A stretch of 64,000 nucleotides of DNA from Cohnella sp. OV330 (lineage in GTDB: Bacteria; Bacillota; Bacilli; Paenibacillales; Paenibacillaceae). This document shows, in pieces, positions 16,300-25,898 of this stretch. The stretch is from NCBI RefSeq assembly GCF_900112065.1, contig NZ_FOKE01000009.1:226672-290671 (forward strand). The letters are read 5' to 3'. Under the pieces are notes generated by a model that ran no database searches, had not been told where the DNA came from, and worked only from the letters and a program-made list of their open reading frames with translations. The translations under genes and the position numbers were made by a program. Positions within the stretch are counted from its first letter, which is position 1. The number at the start of each line of letters is the position of its first letter.

Positions 16300-18573
16300 A
16301 TGAAGGTGCAACAAGAAGAACTCTTTAACATACTTGAGGAAGTCGGCACCTTTCTGCCTCGACTGATCGAAGCCAGCAATGCGGTGGCGGATTCGTTTTA
16401 TATACCGATTCAAGATGACATTTGGCCAAAATTCGGAGATGTGGTCGAAGGGATGGATGATTTGTATCGCACTGTCAATGCGATCATCGGGTCTCCAAAT
16501 TTGACAAAAAACATGACTATTCTTCAGTCGTCACTTGAAGCCTTCGTAAGCGATATGGGAGATCGATTCAGCAAGATGAATCAACGAATGGATGCCGAGA
16601 TGTACGTCGAGGCGGCCGATCAAATCATATACGAACTAATACCTCTATTTAAAAAACTTCAACATCAATTAAGCCCTTATCAAAATAAACTTCGACTGGA
16701 ACAATACAATAAAAACTTGAACTTTATTCAGGAACGATTTCCTCATGTTCATCGAGAATTATTGCTCGTGCAGGATTCCGAGTCCGTTGAGATTTTTAGC
16801 GCACAAGACGGTACGTTAAACCTCCTTATCGATTCGGCGGAAGAAGAGGAAAAGGTTCCTTTTTATAGTAGGTATAACCCTAAGCGAGAAGCGAAAATCT
16901 GGACGGAATACACTTCCGCGCAGTTAGAGGGAAAAAGAAACGTGGTCCTCTACGGTCTCGGATTGGGATACCATTTAGAGGAACTCTCCAATCGATTTGA
17001 ATCGCATCAATTTATTATATATGAACCCGATGTGCAAGTTTTTAGAAATACGATGTGCGTAATCGATCTTGAGCGTTTGTTCTCGCGTGACAACGTTAAG
17101 GATTTAGCCGTTGGCCCCAAGAAAAACGAGTTGGATCAATTGTTTTATCGGTTTCTAAGAAAAGTGAAGGGCGAGACGATCATTATCTCCCTTCCTGTTT
17201 ATAATCGGATCAATCGCGAGCTCAAACAGAAGTTCGCGGATGAAGCGAGATTGGCTGTTTTGAACTTTGCCTATTCCAAATCGGCACATGGGAAGTTCGG
17301 CATTCAATGGACCCAAAACCGATTATATAATATGGCAGTTAATATCGATTCGCCGTCACTAATCGGATTAAAGGGCCAAATGAAGAATAAGCCGGCGGTC
17401 ATCGTCGGCGCGGGGCCTTCTCTCGAAAATGATATTGAAGTCCTTCGGGAATTAAAGGGACATATCATTATTATTTCAGCGGGTTCCAGCATTCAGTCTT
17501 TGCTCCATTACGGGATCGAGCCCGACCTCATTGTCTCCATGGATGGAGGAAATCCCAATTACCGTCTCTTCAAAAATTTAAATATAGATCATATTCCATT
17601 CGTATATGCACCACAAGTGGAATATCACATTATTGAAAATAGACGCGAGAACATCGCGCACGTTTACTTTGCGAACGATCTTGTTACGCAAGTGTTGATG
17701 GGCGTTACGCATGAAGATCCGGTATTCGGGTCTAGCCACTCAGTCACTGGCACGGCCATTCAGGCGGCTGCTTATCTGGGGTGTCCGCACATCGCGTTTA
17801 CGGGACAAGACCTGTCTTACCCGAACGATTCGATCTACGCTCCGGGTTCCGTTCATGCGCCAGAAGGGTACTATGAACGTGTTATGAGCATCGCAACCTT
17901 CGAAGTGCGTAATGTACAAGGGGGGATCAATCGAACGACGGAAGCTATGAAGCTGACACTGGCCGACATAGAAGAGATCGTGTCGAGATACCCGGACGTT
18001 TCCTTTACGAACTGTTCTTCCTTGGGCGCCGTCATTAACGGCGCTGAGTATCGACCCATGTCGGATTTTCTAGGGGAATGGATAAAAGAAAACGGGGATG
18101 CCGACTTTTTCCGTAAAGCTTTTCAAGCTTATCTGAAACCCTACGGGAAAGAAAGAAAAAGCGTAGCCATTTCTAAAGTCAACGAATTGCCTGAGCTACT
18201 GGATCGATTGGATCAGCAAATCGCGCTAATTCGCAAACAGATGGTCAAGCTTCCCGAATGGAGCCGAACCAAGCCGCTGCGTTGTCTTAATGCAATGGTA
18301 GCGATTGAAGAGAACTGGGAGCTTATCGTGAAGAGTATTCTTTTTAATACCCTATTCATGGCAGCCATCGAGAACGAGATTAGCAATTTTGATCGCCGGG
18401 TTTCCGAAATTGCGGAAGAGAACGATGTAATCAAAAAGTCCAATCTGTTCATTACGGTGCTGGGGCCGCTAGTCGATGCGATTCACGAACGGATTCCTCT
18501 TTTCCGTGATATGTTCCAACAAACCATCCTGCGCATTGAGGCGCGAACTTCATCAGTAACGGCAGAGGTGTAG
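16300..18573 (+). CDS. Maf-type motility accessory factor, flagellin glycosyltransferase (MptE-like DUF115)
   Basis: A 757-residue cytoplasmic protein; ATG at 16300 follows AAGGGGGAA. An upstream TTG at 16126 is open but lies before the fliT terminator. Maf proteins transfer pseudaminic or legionaminic acid to flagellin Ser/Thr. The core DUF115 domain (about residues 355-540) shows KPAVIVGAGPSLENDIEVLR, IIIISAGSSIQSLLHYG, PDLIVSMDGGNPNYRLF and the conserved GSSHSVTGTAIQAAAYLGC and FTGQDLSYP. The N-terminal half (GLGLGYHLEELSNRFESHQF) is a second Rossmann-like domain typical of Maf, and the C-terminus is helical. It opens the island directly behind the flagellin gene cluster, which supports flagellin as acceptor. 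Confidence 0.88.
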   Translation: MKVQQEELFNILEEVGTFLPRLIEASNAVADSFYIPIQDDIWPKFGDVVEGMDDLYRTVNAIIGSPNLTKNMTILQSSLEAFVSDMGDRFSKMNQRMDAEMYVEAADQIIYELIPLFKKLQHQLSPYQNKLRLEQYNKNLNFIQERFPHVHRELLLVQDSESVEIFSAQDGTLNLLIDSAEEEEKVPFYSRYNPKREAKIWTEYTSAQLEGKRNVVLYGLGLGYHLEELSNRFESHQFIIYEPDVQVFRNTMCVIDLERLFSRDNVKDLAVGPKKNELDQLFYRFLRKVKGETIIISLPVYNRINRELKQKFADEARLAVLNFAYSKSAHGKFGIQWTQNRLYNMAVNIDSPSLIGLKGQMKNKPAVIVGAGPSLENDIEVLRELKGHIIIISAGSSIQSLLHYGIEPDLIVSMDGGNPNYRLFKNLNIDHIPFVYAPQVEYHIIENRRENIAHVYFANDLVTQVLMGVTHEDPVFGSSHSVTGTAIQAAAYLGCPHIAFTGQDLSYPNDSIYAPGSVHAPEGYYERVMSIATFEVRNVQGGINRTTEAMKLTLADIEEIVSRYPDVSFTNCSSLGAVINGAEYRPMSDFLGEWIKENGDADFFRKAFQAYLKPYGKERKSVAISKVNELPELLDRLDQQIALIRKQMVKLPEWSRTKPLRCLNAMVAIEENWELIVKSILFNTLFMAAIENEISNFDRRVSEIAEENDVIKKSNLFITVLGPLVDAIHERIPLFRDMFQQTILRIEARTSSVTAEV

Positions 18574-18578
18574 GACGA

Positions 18579-19598
18579 ATGTACAAAAACAAAAAGATAC
18601 TCATAACCGGCGGAACGGGAACGATCGGATACCAGCTAACGAAACGACTGCTGCAGGAGGAACCGTCGGTCATTCGTATCTTCAGCCGGGACGAATACAA
18701 GCAATACAATATGGGAATCGATTTTCAATCGGATGCGTCCCGTCTTCGTTTTTTGATCGGAGACGTACGAGACCAGCAGCGCTTGGTAAGAGCAATGGAG
18801 GATATCGATTACGTATTCCATCTGGCTGGCATGAAGCATGTTCCCTTTTGTGAATATAACCCTTTCGAAGCTGTTCAAACGAACGTCATCGGCACGCAGA
18901 ACGTCATTCAGGCAGCCATTCATTCGGATGTGAAAAAGGTGCTGTTTACGAGCACGGACAAAGCCGTCGCGCCTTCGAACACATACGGTGCGACCAAACT
19001 GACTGCCGAAAAGTTAATCTCTGCCGCCGGTTACCAGAAAGGATCGAAAGTGACTTCTTTCTCGTCGGTGCGCTTCGGAAACGTCATGGGATCGCGCGGT
19101 TCGGTCATTCCGCTGTTTATTAAGCAAATCATGGAGCAGCGTAAGATCACCGTTACGGATATGAATATGACCAGATATATGATGACGCCGAATCAGGCGA
19201 TCAGCCTGCTGCTAGAAGCCAACGCGATATCCGGAGGAGGCGAAGTCTTCGTCTTAAAGATGCCGCTTGTCAAGCTGTCCGATCTGGCCGAGGTGATCAT
19301 TGAAGAAGTCAGCGCCTCGTATGGGATCAAGGATGAGGTGCGGATCGAAGAGACCGGGTTAAGACGCGGAGAGAAGATGGACGAAGAATTGATGAGTTCG
19401 GACGAGTATTCCAAAGTCATCGATCACCCGCATATGTTCATCATTCCTCCGTTGTTCAATCAAATGAGCCAGAGGACGGAAGACGAAAGTTATATTAAAT
19501 CTTCGGAAATGATCGGTTACACGATGAACGAATTCATCAGCAAGGAAAAGCTTCGGACCTGGCTCAAGCAAGAGTCGATGCTTACCTATGCTCGCTGA
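18579..19598 (+). CDS. pseB: UDP-N-acetylglucosamine 4,6-dehydratase, PseB/FlaA1 type
   Basis: A 339-residue short-chain dehydrogenase/reductase. PseB makes UDP-2-acetamido-2,6-dideoxy-L-arabino-hexos-4-ulose from UDP-GlcNAc, the first step to pseudaminic acid. The NAD(P) motif GGTGTIG is at residues 10-16. The catalytic residues fall as in FlaA1: Asp127-Lys128 in STDKAV and Tyr136 in TYGATK, eight residues apart. LIGDVRDQQRL and MKHVPFCEYNPFEAVQTNVIGTQ are family-typical (the latter quoted in part: HVPFCEYNPFEA). A retaining (LegB/CapD-like) role cannot be excluded by motif alone, but the pseC, pseG, pseF and pseI genes in the same island favour PseB. It starts 5 bases after the Maf gene. 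Confidence 0.85.
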   Translation: MYKNKKILITGGTGTIGYQLTKRLLQEEPSVIRIFSRDEYKQYNMGIDFQSDASRLRFLIGDVRDQQRLVRAMEDIDYVFHLAGMKHVPFCEYNPFEAVQTNVIGTQNVIQAAIHSDVKKVLFTSTDKAVAPSNTYGATKLTAEKLISAAGYQKGSKVTSFSSVRFGNVMGSRGSVIPLFIKQIMEQRKITVTDMNMTRYMMTPNQAISLLLEANAISGGGEVFVLKMPLVKLSDLAEVIIEEVSASYGIKDEVRIEETGLRRGEKMDEELMSSDEYSKVIDHPHMFIIPPLFNQMSQRTEDESYIKSSEMIGYTMNEFISKEKLRTWLKQESMLTYAR

Positions 19599-19629
19599 TT
19601 CGGCGGCATTTTCGGAAGCGGGGATAGAG

Positions 19630-20781
19630 ATGAAAGCAAGCGGCAAGAGAGAGCCGATTATTTCGATAATCACGGCCACTTTTAACAGCGAGCGTTACTT
19701 GGAACAAACCATTCAAAGCGTTCTGGAACAAACCGCTAACGCTCATATCGAATATATCTTAGTCGACGGCGCTTCGACGGACGGTACGATGAAGATTGTC
19801 GAGCAATATCGGCATGCGCTCGACGTCGTCATTTCCGAAAAGGACAAAGGGATCTATGACGCCTTCAATAAAGGAATTCTCGCTTCATCCGGCGATTATA
19901 TTTATTTTTTGAATTCGGACGACTATTTATATGATTCGAGCGTCATCCAGAACGTAATCAACCGGATGCGGGCAAGCACGCCGGAAACCAAGGCATTCTA
20001 TGGAAATGTCTTAGAAATTAACGAAGTGAATGGCTTTAGACAGATGGCCGGGCAGGAAATGACGGAAGCGTTGTTTCGGGACGGCAAGATGATCCCCCAT
20101 CAAGGCCTATTTGCCGCAAGAGAATTGTTTTTACAATACGGACTGTTCGATCTTCGCTACCCGGTAAGAAGCGATCTTGATTTTATGGTTAAACTGTTCG
20201 GCGACTCGAACATTTCGCGCGAATATATGGACATTCCCATTGCGTATTTTCGCATCGGCGGCTTGTCGAGCGCAGTAGGAAGCCGGAATCGGATGAGGAC
20301 CGAAAAAATGGAAATTTTGAGCCGCCGCTTTGGCGACTGGAAGATCGACCCTTACACCGATGCCGAGTTGAATATCGCTTACTATAAAAAGTGGATCGAA
20401 GCGCTTCTTTTCAACCGAGAACCGGTATCGAGCGTTTTGAAGCAGCGGAATATCCGGAATGTTGCTGTTTTCGGAAGTACCGAGATGTCTTTGTATGTTC
20501 TTAGAGATTTGGAAGAAAGCGATATTTCCGTCCATACCCTGCTTGATAATAACCCGCGACGGCAAGGTCTCATTATGAACGGAAAAACAATTCGCAGTGC
20601 AGAATGGCTGAAAGACCATGCAAGTTTTCTCGATGCGATTATCTTTGCGTTTGAAGGCAAGCACGAAGCCAACATTCAGCAGCAGATCGAGTCGTTACTG
20701 GGCGAAAGTAAGTTGCGATTCATTTCCTGGAGACAAATGGTGGCATGGAAAATAGAAAGTATGGCAGGGGAGGGGTATTAG
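19630..20781 (+). CDS. Family 2 glycosyltransferase with C-terminal Rossmann-like domain
   Basis: A 383-residue protein; ATG at 19630 follows a GGGGAT site, while an ATG at 19588 would overlap pseB. Residues 8-230 are a GT-A family 2 domain: ISIITATFNSERYLEQTIQS, VDGASTDGTMKIVEQY, KGIYDAFNKGI and the DXD-like NSDDY. The C-terminal part, from about 275 (VAVFGSTEMSLYVLRDLEES, then LLDNNPRRQG), resembles a small nucleotide-binding Rossmann domain that recurs in other transferases of this island. The donor and acceptor are unknown. No membrane segments. Confidence 0.85.
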   Translation: MKASGKREPIISIITATFNSERYLEQTIQSVLEQTANAHIEYILVDGASTDGTMKIVEQYRHALDVVISEKDKGIYDAFNKGILASSGDYIYFLNSDDYLYDSSVIQNVINRMRASTPETKAFYGNVLEINEVNGFRQMAGQEMTEALFRDGKMIPHQGLFAARELFLQYGLFDLRYPVRSDLDFMVKLFGDSNISREYMDIPIAYFRIGGLSSAVGSRNRMRTEKMEILSRRFGDWKIDPYTDAELNIAYYKKWIEALLFNREPVSSVLKQRNIRNVAVFGSTEMSLYVLRDLEESDISVHTLLDNNPRRQGLIMNGKTIRSAEWLKDHASFLDAIIFAFEGKHEANIQQQIESLLGESKLRFISWRQMVAWKIESMAGEGY

Positions 20782-21788
20782 TGCCTGAAATAAGCGTGCT
20801 GATGTCCGTCTATAACGGCGAGGCCTTCTTACGGGACGCGATCGACAGTGTCCTGCGCCAGACTTTTCGCGATTTCGAGTTAATCGTTGTAAATGACGGT
20901 TCGACGGACGCTACGCAACGTATTCTCGACGAATACACGGATCCACGCATCCGTACGTTTACGTTCGAGGAGAATCAAGGCGTAGGCGCGGCTTTGCACT
21001 TCGGGCTTAATCAGACCGTAGGGAAATACATTGCCAAAGCGGACGCAGACGATATTCACGCGCCTGAGCGCCTCTATAAACAAAAAAAATATTTGGACGA
21101 GCATGCTGACATTGATCTGGTAAAAGCGTTTATCCGATATTTCCCTCATGACCGAGCAGTCGAAGGGACTGCGCGGTTTAAAAACTATAAATCGTTTCGG
21201 GAAGATTTTAAAAACGGCGTAACATCCAGCGAGGATCTGTGCGAGAAAATTTATTGGACCTGCTGCATCCCCCACACCACGATTATGGCCAGAAGCGAAT
21301 CAATGAAACGGATTCAGTACGATCCGCTCCTCAGAGTAGGGGAAGATTACAAGTTATTTTACGAAATGAACAAATCGGGATACCGCATGGGAACCTTAGA
21401 GGAAGTTCTCGTGGATATGAGGGTCTCCAACGATTCGACGACCGTTCGTATGGATTCCGTCTTCTGGGAGACGATATATCGCATCAAAAAAAGAGAGATC
21501 GATAGCTTGTTCGAAAGCGGCGAAAAAGTGTACTTGTGGGGAGCAGGTGCAAAGGGCGCTGCCGTTGCGCGTGAAATATTACCCCGCGAGCTTGAAATTC
21601 AAGGATTTATAGATTCGGATCCGACCAAGAAAAATTCGCTGTTGGATGGTTACCGAATTTTCGATCCGGAAGTTTTGAATCCGAACGACAAGGTGCTGAT
21701 AACCTCTCAGCCCGGTCTCTATGCGATCGGAGAAGAATTAAAAAAACGCGGCTTCAAGCCGTTAAAAGACTTTATCGGCTTTTATTGA
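20781..21788 (+). CDS. Family 2 glycosyltransferase with C-terminal WGAG domain
   Basis: A 335-residue protein. GTG at 20781 overlaps the upstream stop by one base and has GGGAGGGG before it. GT-A domain: ISVLMSVYNGEAFLRDAIDS, VVNDGSTDATQRIL, KYIAKADADDIHAPERL (DXD-like ADADD). From about residue 247 the sequence KVYLWGAGAKGAAVAREIL followed by GFIDSDPTKKNSLLDG is the appended Rossmann-like domain, with a clear GxGxxG-like turn. Probably builds the glycan attached to the flagellin or cell surface; specificity unknown. Confidence 0.85.
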   Translation: MPEISVLMSVYNGEAFLRDAIDSVLRQTFRDFELIVVNDGSTDATQRILDEYTDPRIRTFTFEENQGVGAALHFGLNQTVGKYIAKADADDIHAPERLYKQKKYLDEHADIDLVKAFIRYFPHDRAVEGTARFKNYKSFREDFKNGVTSSEDLCEKIYWTCCIPHTTIMARSESMKRIQYDPLLRVGEDYKLFYEMNKSGYRMGTLEEVLVDMRVSNDSTTVRMDSVFWETIYRIKKREIDSLFESGEKVYLWGAGAKGAAVAREILPRELEIQGFIDSDPTKKNSLLDGYRIFDPEVLNPNDKVLITSQPGLYAIGEELKKRGFKPLKDFIGFY

Positions 21789-21816
21789 TTGCCAAGGTCA
21801 GAGAGGTGTCGCTCGC

Positions 21817-23244
21817 TTGAACGCATATATCGGCTTCGCTTGCACGACTATTTTTCATTATGTTCATTTTAAAAATATCGCCGAATCATTTAAAGAGCGA
21901 GCGATATTCATCATCGCCACGCCGCGGCATACCAATCAGCGCTACGAGAAACTGGCGGACCATTTTGAAAAAAATGAAGTCGTCTATTGCGATGCCGCCG
22001 ATATCATCTCGGGGCGCATCCGGTTGGCGGGCATCGTCGTTCCCTATTTCATGCCTTTGTTTAATTTTATCGATCCTGCCATATTGCGAATTCGCGTATT
22101 GTACGGCTACGCCAAGGACGCGTGGAATTATGCGGAATGGAATCGGGGCTTCGACCTGATCCTTGCTTACGGGCCCTACTCTCAAAGACGGCTAGAGACC
22201 TATGCGCCTACGCTGTCCGTGGGCCATCCAAGATTGAAGACAAAGAATCGCGACGAGAGCGTGCATGACATTCAAGGCAGAAGCCTGCGAGCGTGGAAGA
22301 ACGGCATTCCCGAGCGTGCCACGGTACTCTACTGCCCGACGTGGGGGGACCTCACGTCATACGACTGGTTCAAGACAGCTTTGCAGCAATTGCTCGGAAA
22401 ATACAATGTCATGATCAAGCTGCATCATGGCATCTCGCTTAGTAAAGACTTCTCCGCCGATGACGTCGACAGGGAGCGCGTTTTCATCTGCGATGAATCG
22501 GTCGATCTGTTCGATCTCTTTCCGGTCAGCGATCTGGTGATCAGCGACTATAGCGGCGCGATCTTCGACGCGATGTTGACTGAGAAGCGAATGGTGCTTA
22601 TCAATTCGATCGATGAACAAGTGACGGACACCGGCGTACTCAACATAAGGAAAATGAGCAATATCGCTTCGCTGCCCGAGGGCTCGGCAGCCGTCAGCCT
22701 GGATATCCGCATGCGCGGTGTACTGGCGAGCGCCAACTCTCCCTCGGAATTGACGGGAAAGGTTGGAGACGTTCTGGCAGGTCCGGCACCGGATTACAAG
22801 GAAATCAACGCCGATCTATATTCGCACCAAGATGAGCATGCGGCAGAACGGATCAAACAGGCCATTGACAAAATCGTAGGAACAAAGCCTGCTAGAGACG
22901 AACGTCCGGCGTCATCCTACATCGCATTCGATATGGAGCGACTGCGGAGATTTGTAAACGAAGATCCTTCGGGCGCTTATGTGGTCTGGGGAGCGGGCGA
23001 TTACGGACAATTAATCGCATCTTGGCTTGTTCATAACGGTTATGATGTCAAAGCGATTCTCGACAAGGAGTCTTCCAAGATCGGCAAGGATTTCATGGGA
23101 CGTTGCATTCGCTCTCCTTTCGACTATGAGTTTGCGTACGATGATCGCTTAATCGTTTCGTTCTCCGTCGAATCGATCGGCCGGATCGCCGAGCCGGGGA
23201 GTCGCATAGCTTCGGGAGAGATTCCTTATGTCATCCCCTTTTAA
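21817..23244 (+). CDS. CDP-glycerol glycerophosphotransferase-like protein with C-terminal WGAG domain
   Basis: A 475-residue protein starting at TTG 21817, after AGAGGTG. The middle (residues about 165-300) matches the TagF/TagB-type polymer transferase family: ATVLYCPTWGDLTSYDW, VMIKLHHGIS and DLVISDYSGAIFDAMLTEKR. These enzymes move glycerol- or ribitol-phosphate from CDP-alditol to an acceptor. From about 386 a separate domain begins with AYVVWGAGDYGQLIASWL and AILDKESSKIG. The next two genes (nucleotidyltransferase and CDP-alcohol phosphotransferase) fit a phospho-alcohol decoration pathway. Confidence 0.82.
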   Translation: MNAYIGFACTTIFHYVHFKNIAESFKERAIFIIATPRHTNQRYEKLADHFEKNEVVYCDAADIISGRIRLAGIVVPYFMPLFNFIDPAILRIRVLYGYAKDAWNYAEWNRGFDLILAYGPYSQRRLETYAPTLSVGHPRLKTKNRDESVHDIQGRSLRAWKNGIPERATVLYCPTWGDLTSYDWFKTALQQLLGKYNVMIKLHHGISLSKDFSADDVDRERVFICDESVDLFDLFPVSDLVISDYSGAIFDAMLTEKRMVLINSIDEQVTDTGVLNIRKMSNIASLPEGSAAVSLDIRMRGVLASANSPSELTGKVGDVLAGPAPDYKEINADLYSHQDEHAAERIKQAIDKIVGTKPARDERPASSYIAFDMERLRRFVNEDPSGAYVVWGAGDYGQLIASWLVHNGYDVKAILDKESSKIGKDFMGRCIRSPFDYEFAYDDRLIVSFSVESIGRIAEPGSRIASGEIPYVIPF

Positions 23245-23268
23245 TCGTTATAAGGAGCGTGTGTACGC

Positions 23269-23946
23269 TTGAAAATTATCATATTGGCGGCAGGGATCGG
23301 GTCTCGTCTAGGCAAACCGCATCCCAAAGCATTGACCTTGTTGTCTAACGGCAGAAGCATTATGCAAAATCAAATTAAAGGACTGCTTCGTTACGTAGAT
23401 ATCGACGATATCTATATCGTGGTCGGCTTTAAAAAAGAGTTGATCATGGAGGCGTTCCCCGAGCTTACGTTCGTTTATAACGATTACTTCGACACGACCA
23501 ATACGTCGAAGAGTCTCTTGAAAGCTTTAAAAAAGAATCGAAACGACGACGTGATCTGGATCAACGGCGATGTGGTGTTCGACCATGCGGTTATCGACCG
23601 GTTGATAAAGACGCCAGGCTCCTGCATGGCCGTAAACAATGAAAAGGTAGGAGAAGAAGAAGTCAAATACACGCTCGCCGAAAACGGTACGATATTGGAA
23701 GTGTCCAAGCAGGTTGAGCGACCGCGCGGAGAAGCTGTCGGCCTGAACAAGCTGATTGCGGCTGACATTCCTGTCATGCTGGAAATGCTGGAGCAATGCC
23801 GGGATAACGATTACTTTGAAAAAGCGATTGAGACGGGAATTCCGCTTGGACTTAACATGTACCCGGTCGATATTTCCGATCTCATATGTACGGAGATCGA
23901 TTTTGAGGAAGACCTTCAGCGGGTTAACGCGCAGCTTAAGGAGTGA
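23269..23946 (+). CDS. Sugar/choline-phosphate nucleotidyltransferase (LicC-like)
   Basis: A 225-residue protein with the nucleotidyltransferase signature IIILAAGIGSRLGKPHPKAL at the N-terminus, the metal-binding WINGDVVFD near residue 100 and a C-terminal EIDFEEDLQRV typical of CTP:phosphocholine or CTP:inositol-phosphate cytidylyltransferases. It starts at TTG 23269 with AAGGAG 11 bases upstream. The following CDP-alcohol phosphotransferase suggests that it makes the CDP-activated alcohol. The exact alcohol (choline, glycerol, inositol) cannot be read from the sequence. Confidence 0.8.
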   Translation: MKIIILAAGIGSRLGKPHPKALTLLSNGRSIMQNQIKGLLRYVDIDDIYIVVGFKKELIMEAFPELTFVYNDYFDTTNTSKSLLKALKKNRNDDVIWINGDVVFDHAVIDRLIKTPGSCMAVNNEKVGEEEVKYTLAENGTILEVSKQVERPRGEAVGLNKLIAADIPVMLEMLEQCRDNDYFEKAIETGIPLGLNMYPVDISDLICTEIDFEEDLQRVNAQLKE

Positions 23947-23951
23947 GCCGA

Positions 23952-24665
23952 TTGATCAAGGCCGTTAGGCGCAAGTACGTCAACTTCCGAAGCAAATATA
24001 TCGTCCAACAGCGGAGGCCTTACGAGTATGCGATCAATCGGTACTACGCGCATCTAATCGATCCGTTTTTTACGAAGCTTGTTTATGATTTGCGATTCAC
24101 GCCCAATCTGGTGACCATCCTCAACGGGCTCGTCGGGGTCGCTGTAGGCGTGTCTTTTTTATTTCAGCATTGGCTCTTAGGCGGTATTTTGCTGCAGCTG
24201 CATCATTATCTGGATGGGGCGGACGGCAATCTGGCCCGCTTGACGAACCGATGTACGCCGCTCGGCGCTGAGCTTGATCGATGGAGCGATCAGATCGTTC
24301 GGTATGTTCTGTTCGTCAGCTTGGCCGTCAGCGTTGATCTACCTTTGTGGGCGCGAATTGCCTTGCCCGTCACGATGGTATTTGACGTATGGATCGTTCA
24401 CTATTACGTTCTGCCTTTTGCGAGAAAGCATCCGTTGGTTCGGGCGAAGTGGAAACAATGGTTTTTGGATCGGGGCATTATACCGGGGGTTGATATTTTT
24501 AGCATATTTTTTATTATTACGATCTGCACGTTCGGCGGCTGGATGGCGCAAGCGGTATATATTATTCTGGTTCTTAAAAATTGGGACTGGACGTACCGGG
24601 TTTGGGAGTGTTTGAAGACAGCCCGGGCGGAGAGCGTCCGTTTAAAAGGGAAACGGATTATATGA
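23952..24665 (+). CDS. CDP-alcohol phosphatidyltransferase family membrane protein
   Basis: A 237-residue membrane enzyme. I prefer TTG at 23952 (AAGGAG 8 bases upstream) over a GTG at 23943. The family motif DGxxAR-x8-GxxxDxxxD is intact in DGNLARLTNRCTPLGAELD and RWSD, so it is probably catalytically competent. Several hydrophobic helices (LVGVAVGVSFLFQHWLLGG, IFSIFFIITICTFGG) surround it. It transfers a phospho-alcohol from CDP-alcohol to a hydroxyl. It forms a unit with the two genes upstream. Confidence 0.88.
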   Translation: MIKAVRRKYVNFRSKYIVQQRRPYEYAINRYYAHLIDPFFTKLVYDLRFTPNLVTILNGLVGVAVGVSFLFQHWLLGGILLQLHHYLDGADGNLARLTNRCTPLGAELDRWSDQIVRYVLFVSLAVSVDLPLWARIALPVTMVFDVWIVHYYVLPFARKHPLVRAKWKQWFLDRGIIPGVDIFSIFFIITICTFGGWMAQAVYIILVLKNWDWTYRVWECLKTARAESVRLKGKRII

Positions 24666-25795
24666 AAAAGATTATATTAGTCGGGATCGTACAGTATTTT
24701 GAACGATACATTAAAATGCTGGATCCTGCAAAGACAGAAGTCGTTGGTGCGATGATTTGGAATATTGAGTCCTCTAATTTGTTTCAGGGCAGTCGAATTC
24801 ACTCTTACGAAGAACTTCTTAGCTGGGAGTTCGACTATATTATCGTGACGAATGAGTCGGCTAGCCAGGCTTTTGACCAAATGGTTTCGTTAGGTATCTC
24901 TCAAGAGCGGATTATTAACGGGGTAAGCTATTATAAAAGTTTTTATTTTTTGAATCAAATTTTAAGTGACCGTCCAATTGGACTCTTCATAACAGGGCTT
25001 TCGTATGCTTTTGGATTACGCGAGCATCTTATACAAGCAAATGCCCTTAACTTAGCTTTCGCGGGACAAGACTTGCAATTAGACTACCTGCTCGCAAGGG
25101 CATTGATTGAAAAGCGCCAAGGGAAATTACCCAAATATGCAATAGTCGGATTATCCTATAATAGCTTTGATTACGATTTCTGGATGACAGGGGAGGTCGA
25201 TGATCAAAATATTGTAAAACGTCGTTTATTATCTTGGCCTGGGCTAGTTGGGAGATTTTATTATAGCAACAAGCATACAAACACCATTGATGAGAGATTC
25301 ATTCGCCATCCCGTTAAACTAGTTTCACAATTGCTCAAACAATCGGATTTGTTTATCTCTCCGCTTCTGAACCCAATTTGGGGATTCGATGCTAATATGG
25401 AGCTTTATAGAGCTACAGATAGCAAGAAGAAAATACAAAGCGATCAAGTTACGAAAATGGCTATAAAAGTTTCTAATAAACATTATCCCAATTCCGTACA
25501 ACATAATGTTGAAGTATTAAAAGCATATTTGACCCTGCTAGCCGACAATGGAATTAAACCGATTTTGGTAGTCCATCCGCAACGTCCCGTATTTGTAGAC
25601 CACTATTCTTTGGATGCCATTAACCGTTTTCGAAATATTGTAAGCAAAATGCAAACGGAATTTAAATTTCAAATCATTGATTGCTTTGCTTCGAACATGA
25701 TGAACGAAGAAGACTTCCATGATATTGATCACTTGAATAAAGATGCCGAAGAACGTTTTTCTAATTATATTTTAAGCGCGATCGAATGGGATTAA
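24662..25795 (+). CDS. Unknown protein with SGNH-like C-terminal end
   Basis: A 377-residue protein; ATG at 24662 overlaps the preceding stop (ATGA). The N-terminus KKIILVGIVQYFERYIKML and DYIIVTNESASQ looks Rossmann-like, similar in style to the appended domains of neighbouring transferases. The middle has LAFAGQDLQLDYLLARAL and AIVGLSYNSFDYDFW, and the C-terminus ends with PILVVHPQRPVF and DFHDIDHLN. The DxxHLN end is typical of SGNH/DltD-like hydrolases or O-acyltransferases. A surface-glycan acylation role is a guess. The AT-rich part of the island begins here. Confidence 0.6.
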   Translation: MKKIILVGIVQYFERYIKMLDPAKTEVVGAMIWNIESSNLFQGSRIHSYEELLSWEFDYIIVTNESASQAFDQMVSLGISQERIINGVSYYKSFYFLNQILSDRPIGLFITGLSYAFGLREHLIQANALNLAFAGQDLQLDYLLARALIEKRQGKLPKYAIVGLSYNSFDYDFWMTGEVDDQNIVKRRLLSWPGLVGRFYYSNKHTNTIDERFIRHPVKLVSQLLKQSDLFISPLLNPIWGFDANMELYRATDSKKKIQSDQVTKMAIKVSNKHYPNSVQHNVEVLKAYLTLLADNGIKPILVVHPQRPVFVDHYSLDAINRFRNIVSKMQTEFKFQIIDCFASNMMNEEDFHDIDHLNKDAEERFSNYILSAIEWD

Positions 25796-25898
25796 TTGCT
25801 TGGCGATTTGATCCATAGATCTGCTTCACTTTGCGTTTTCAAGAGCCGATAATGATTTTAGAATTAATCCCTCCCAATTGAAAGAAGGGCCACTATCT

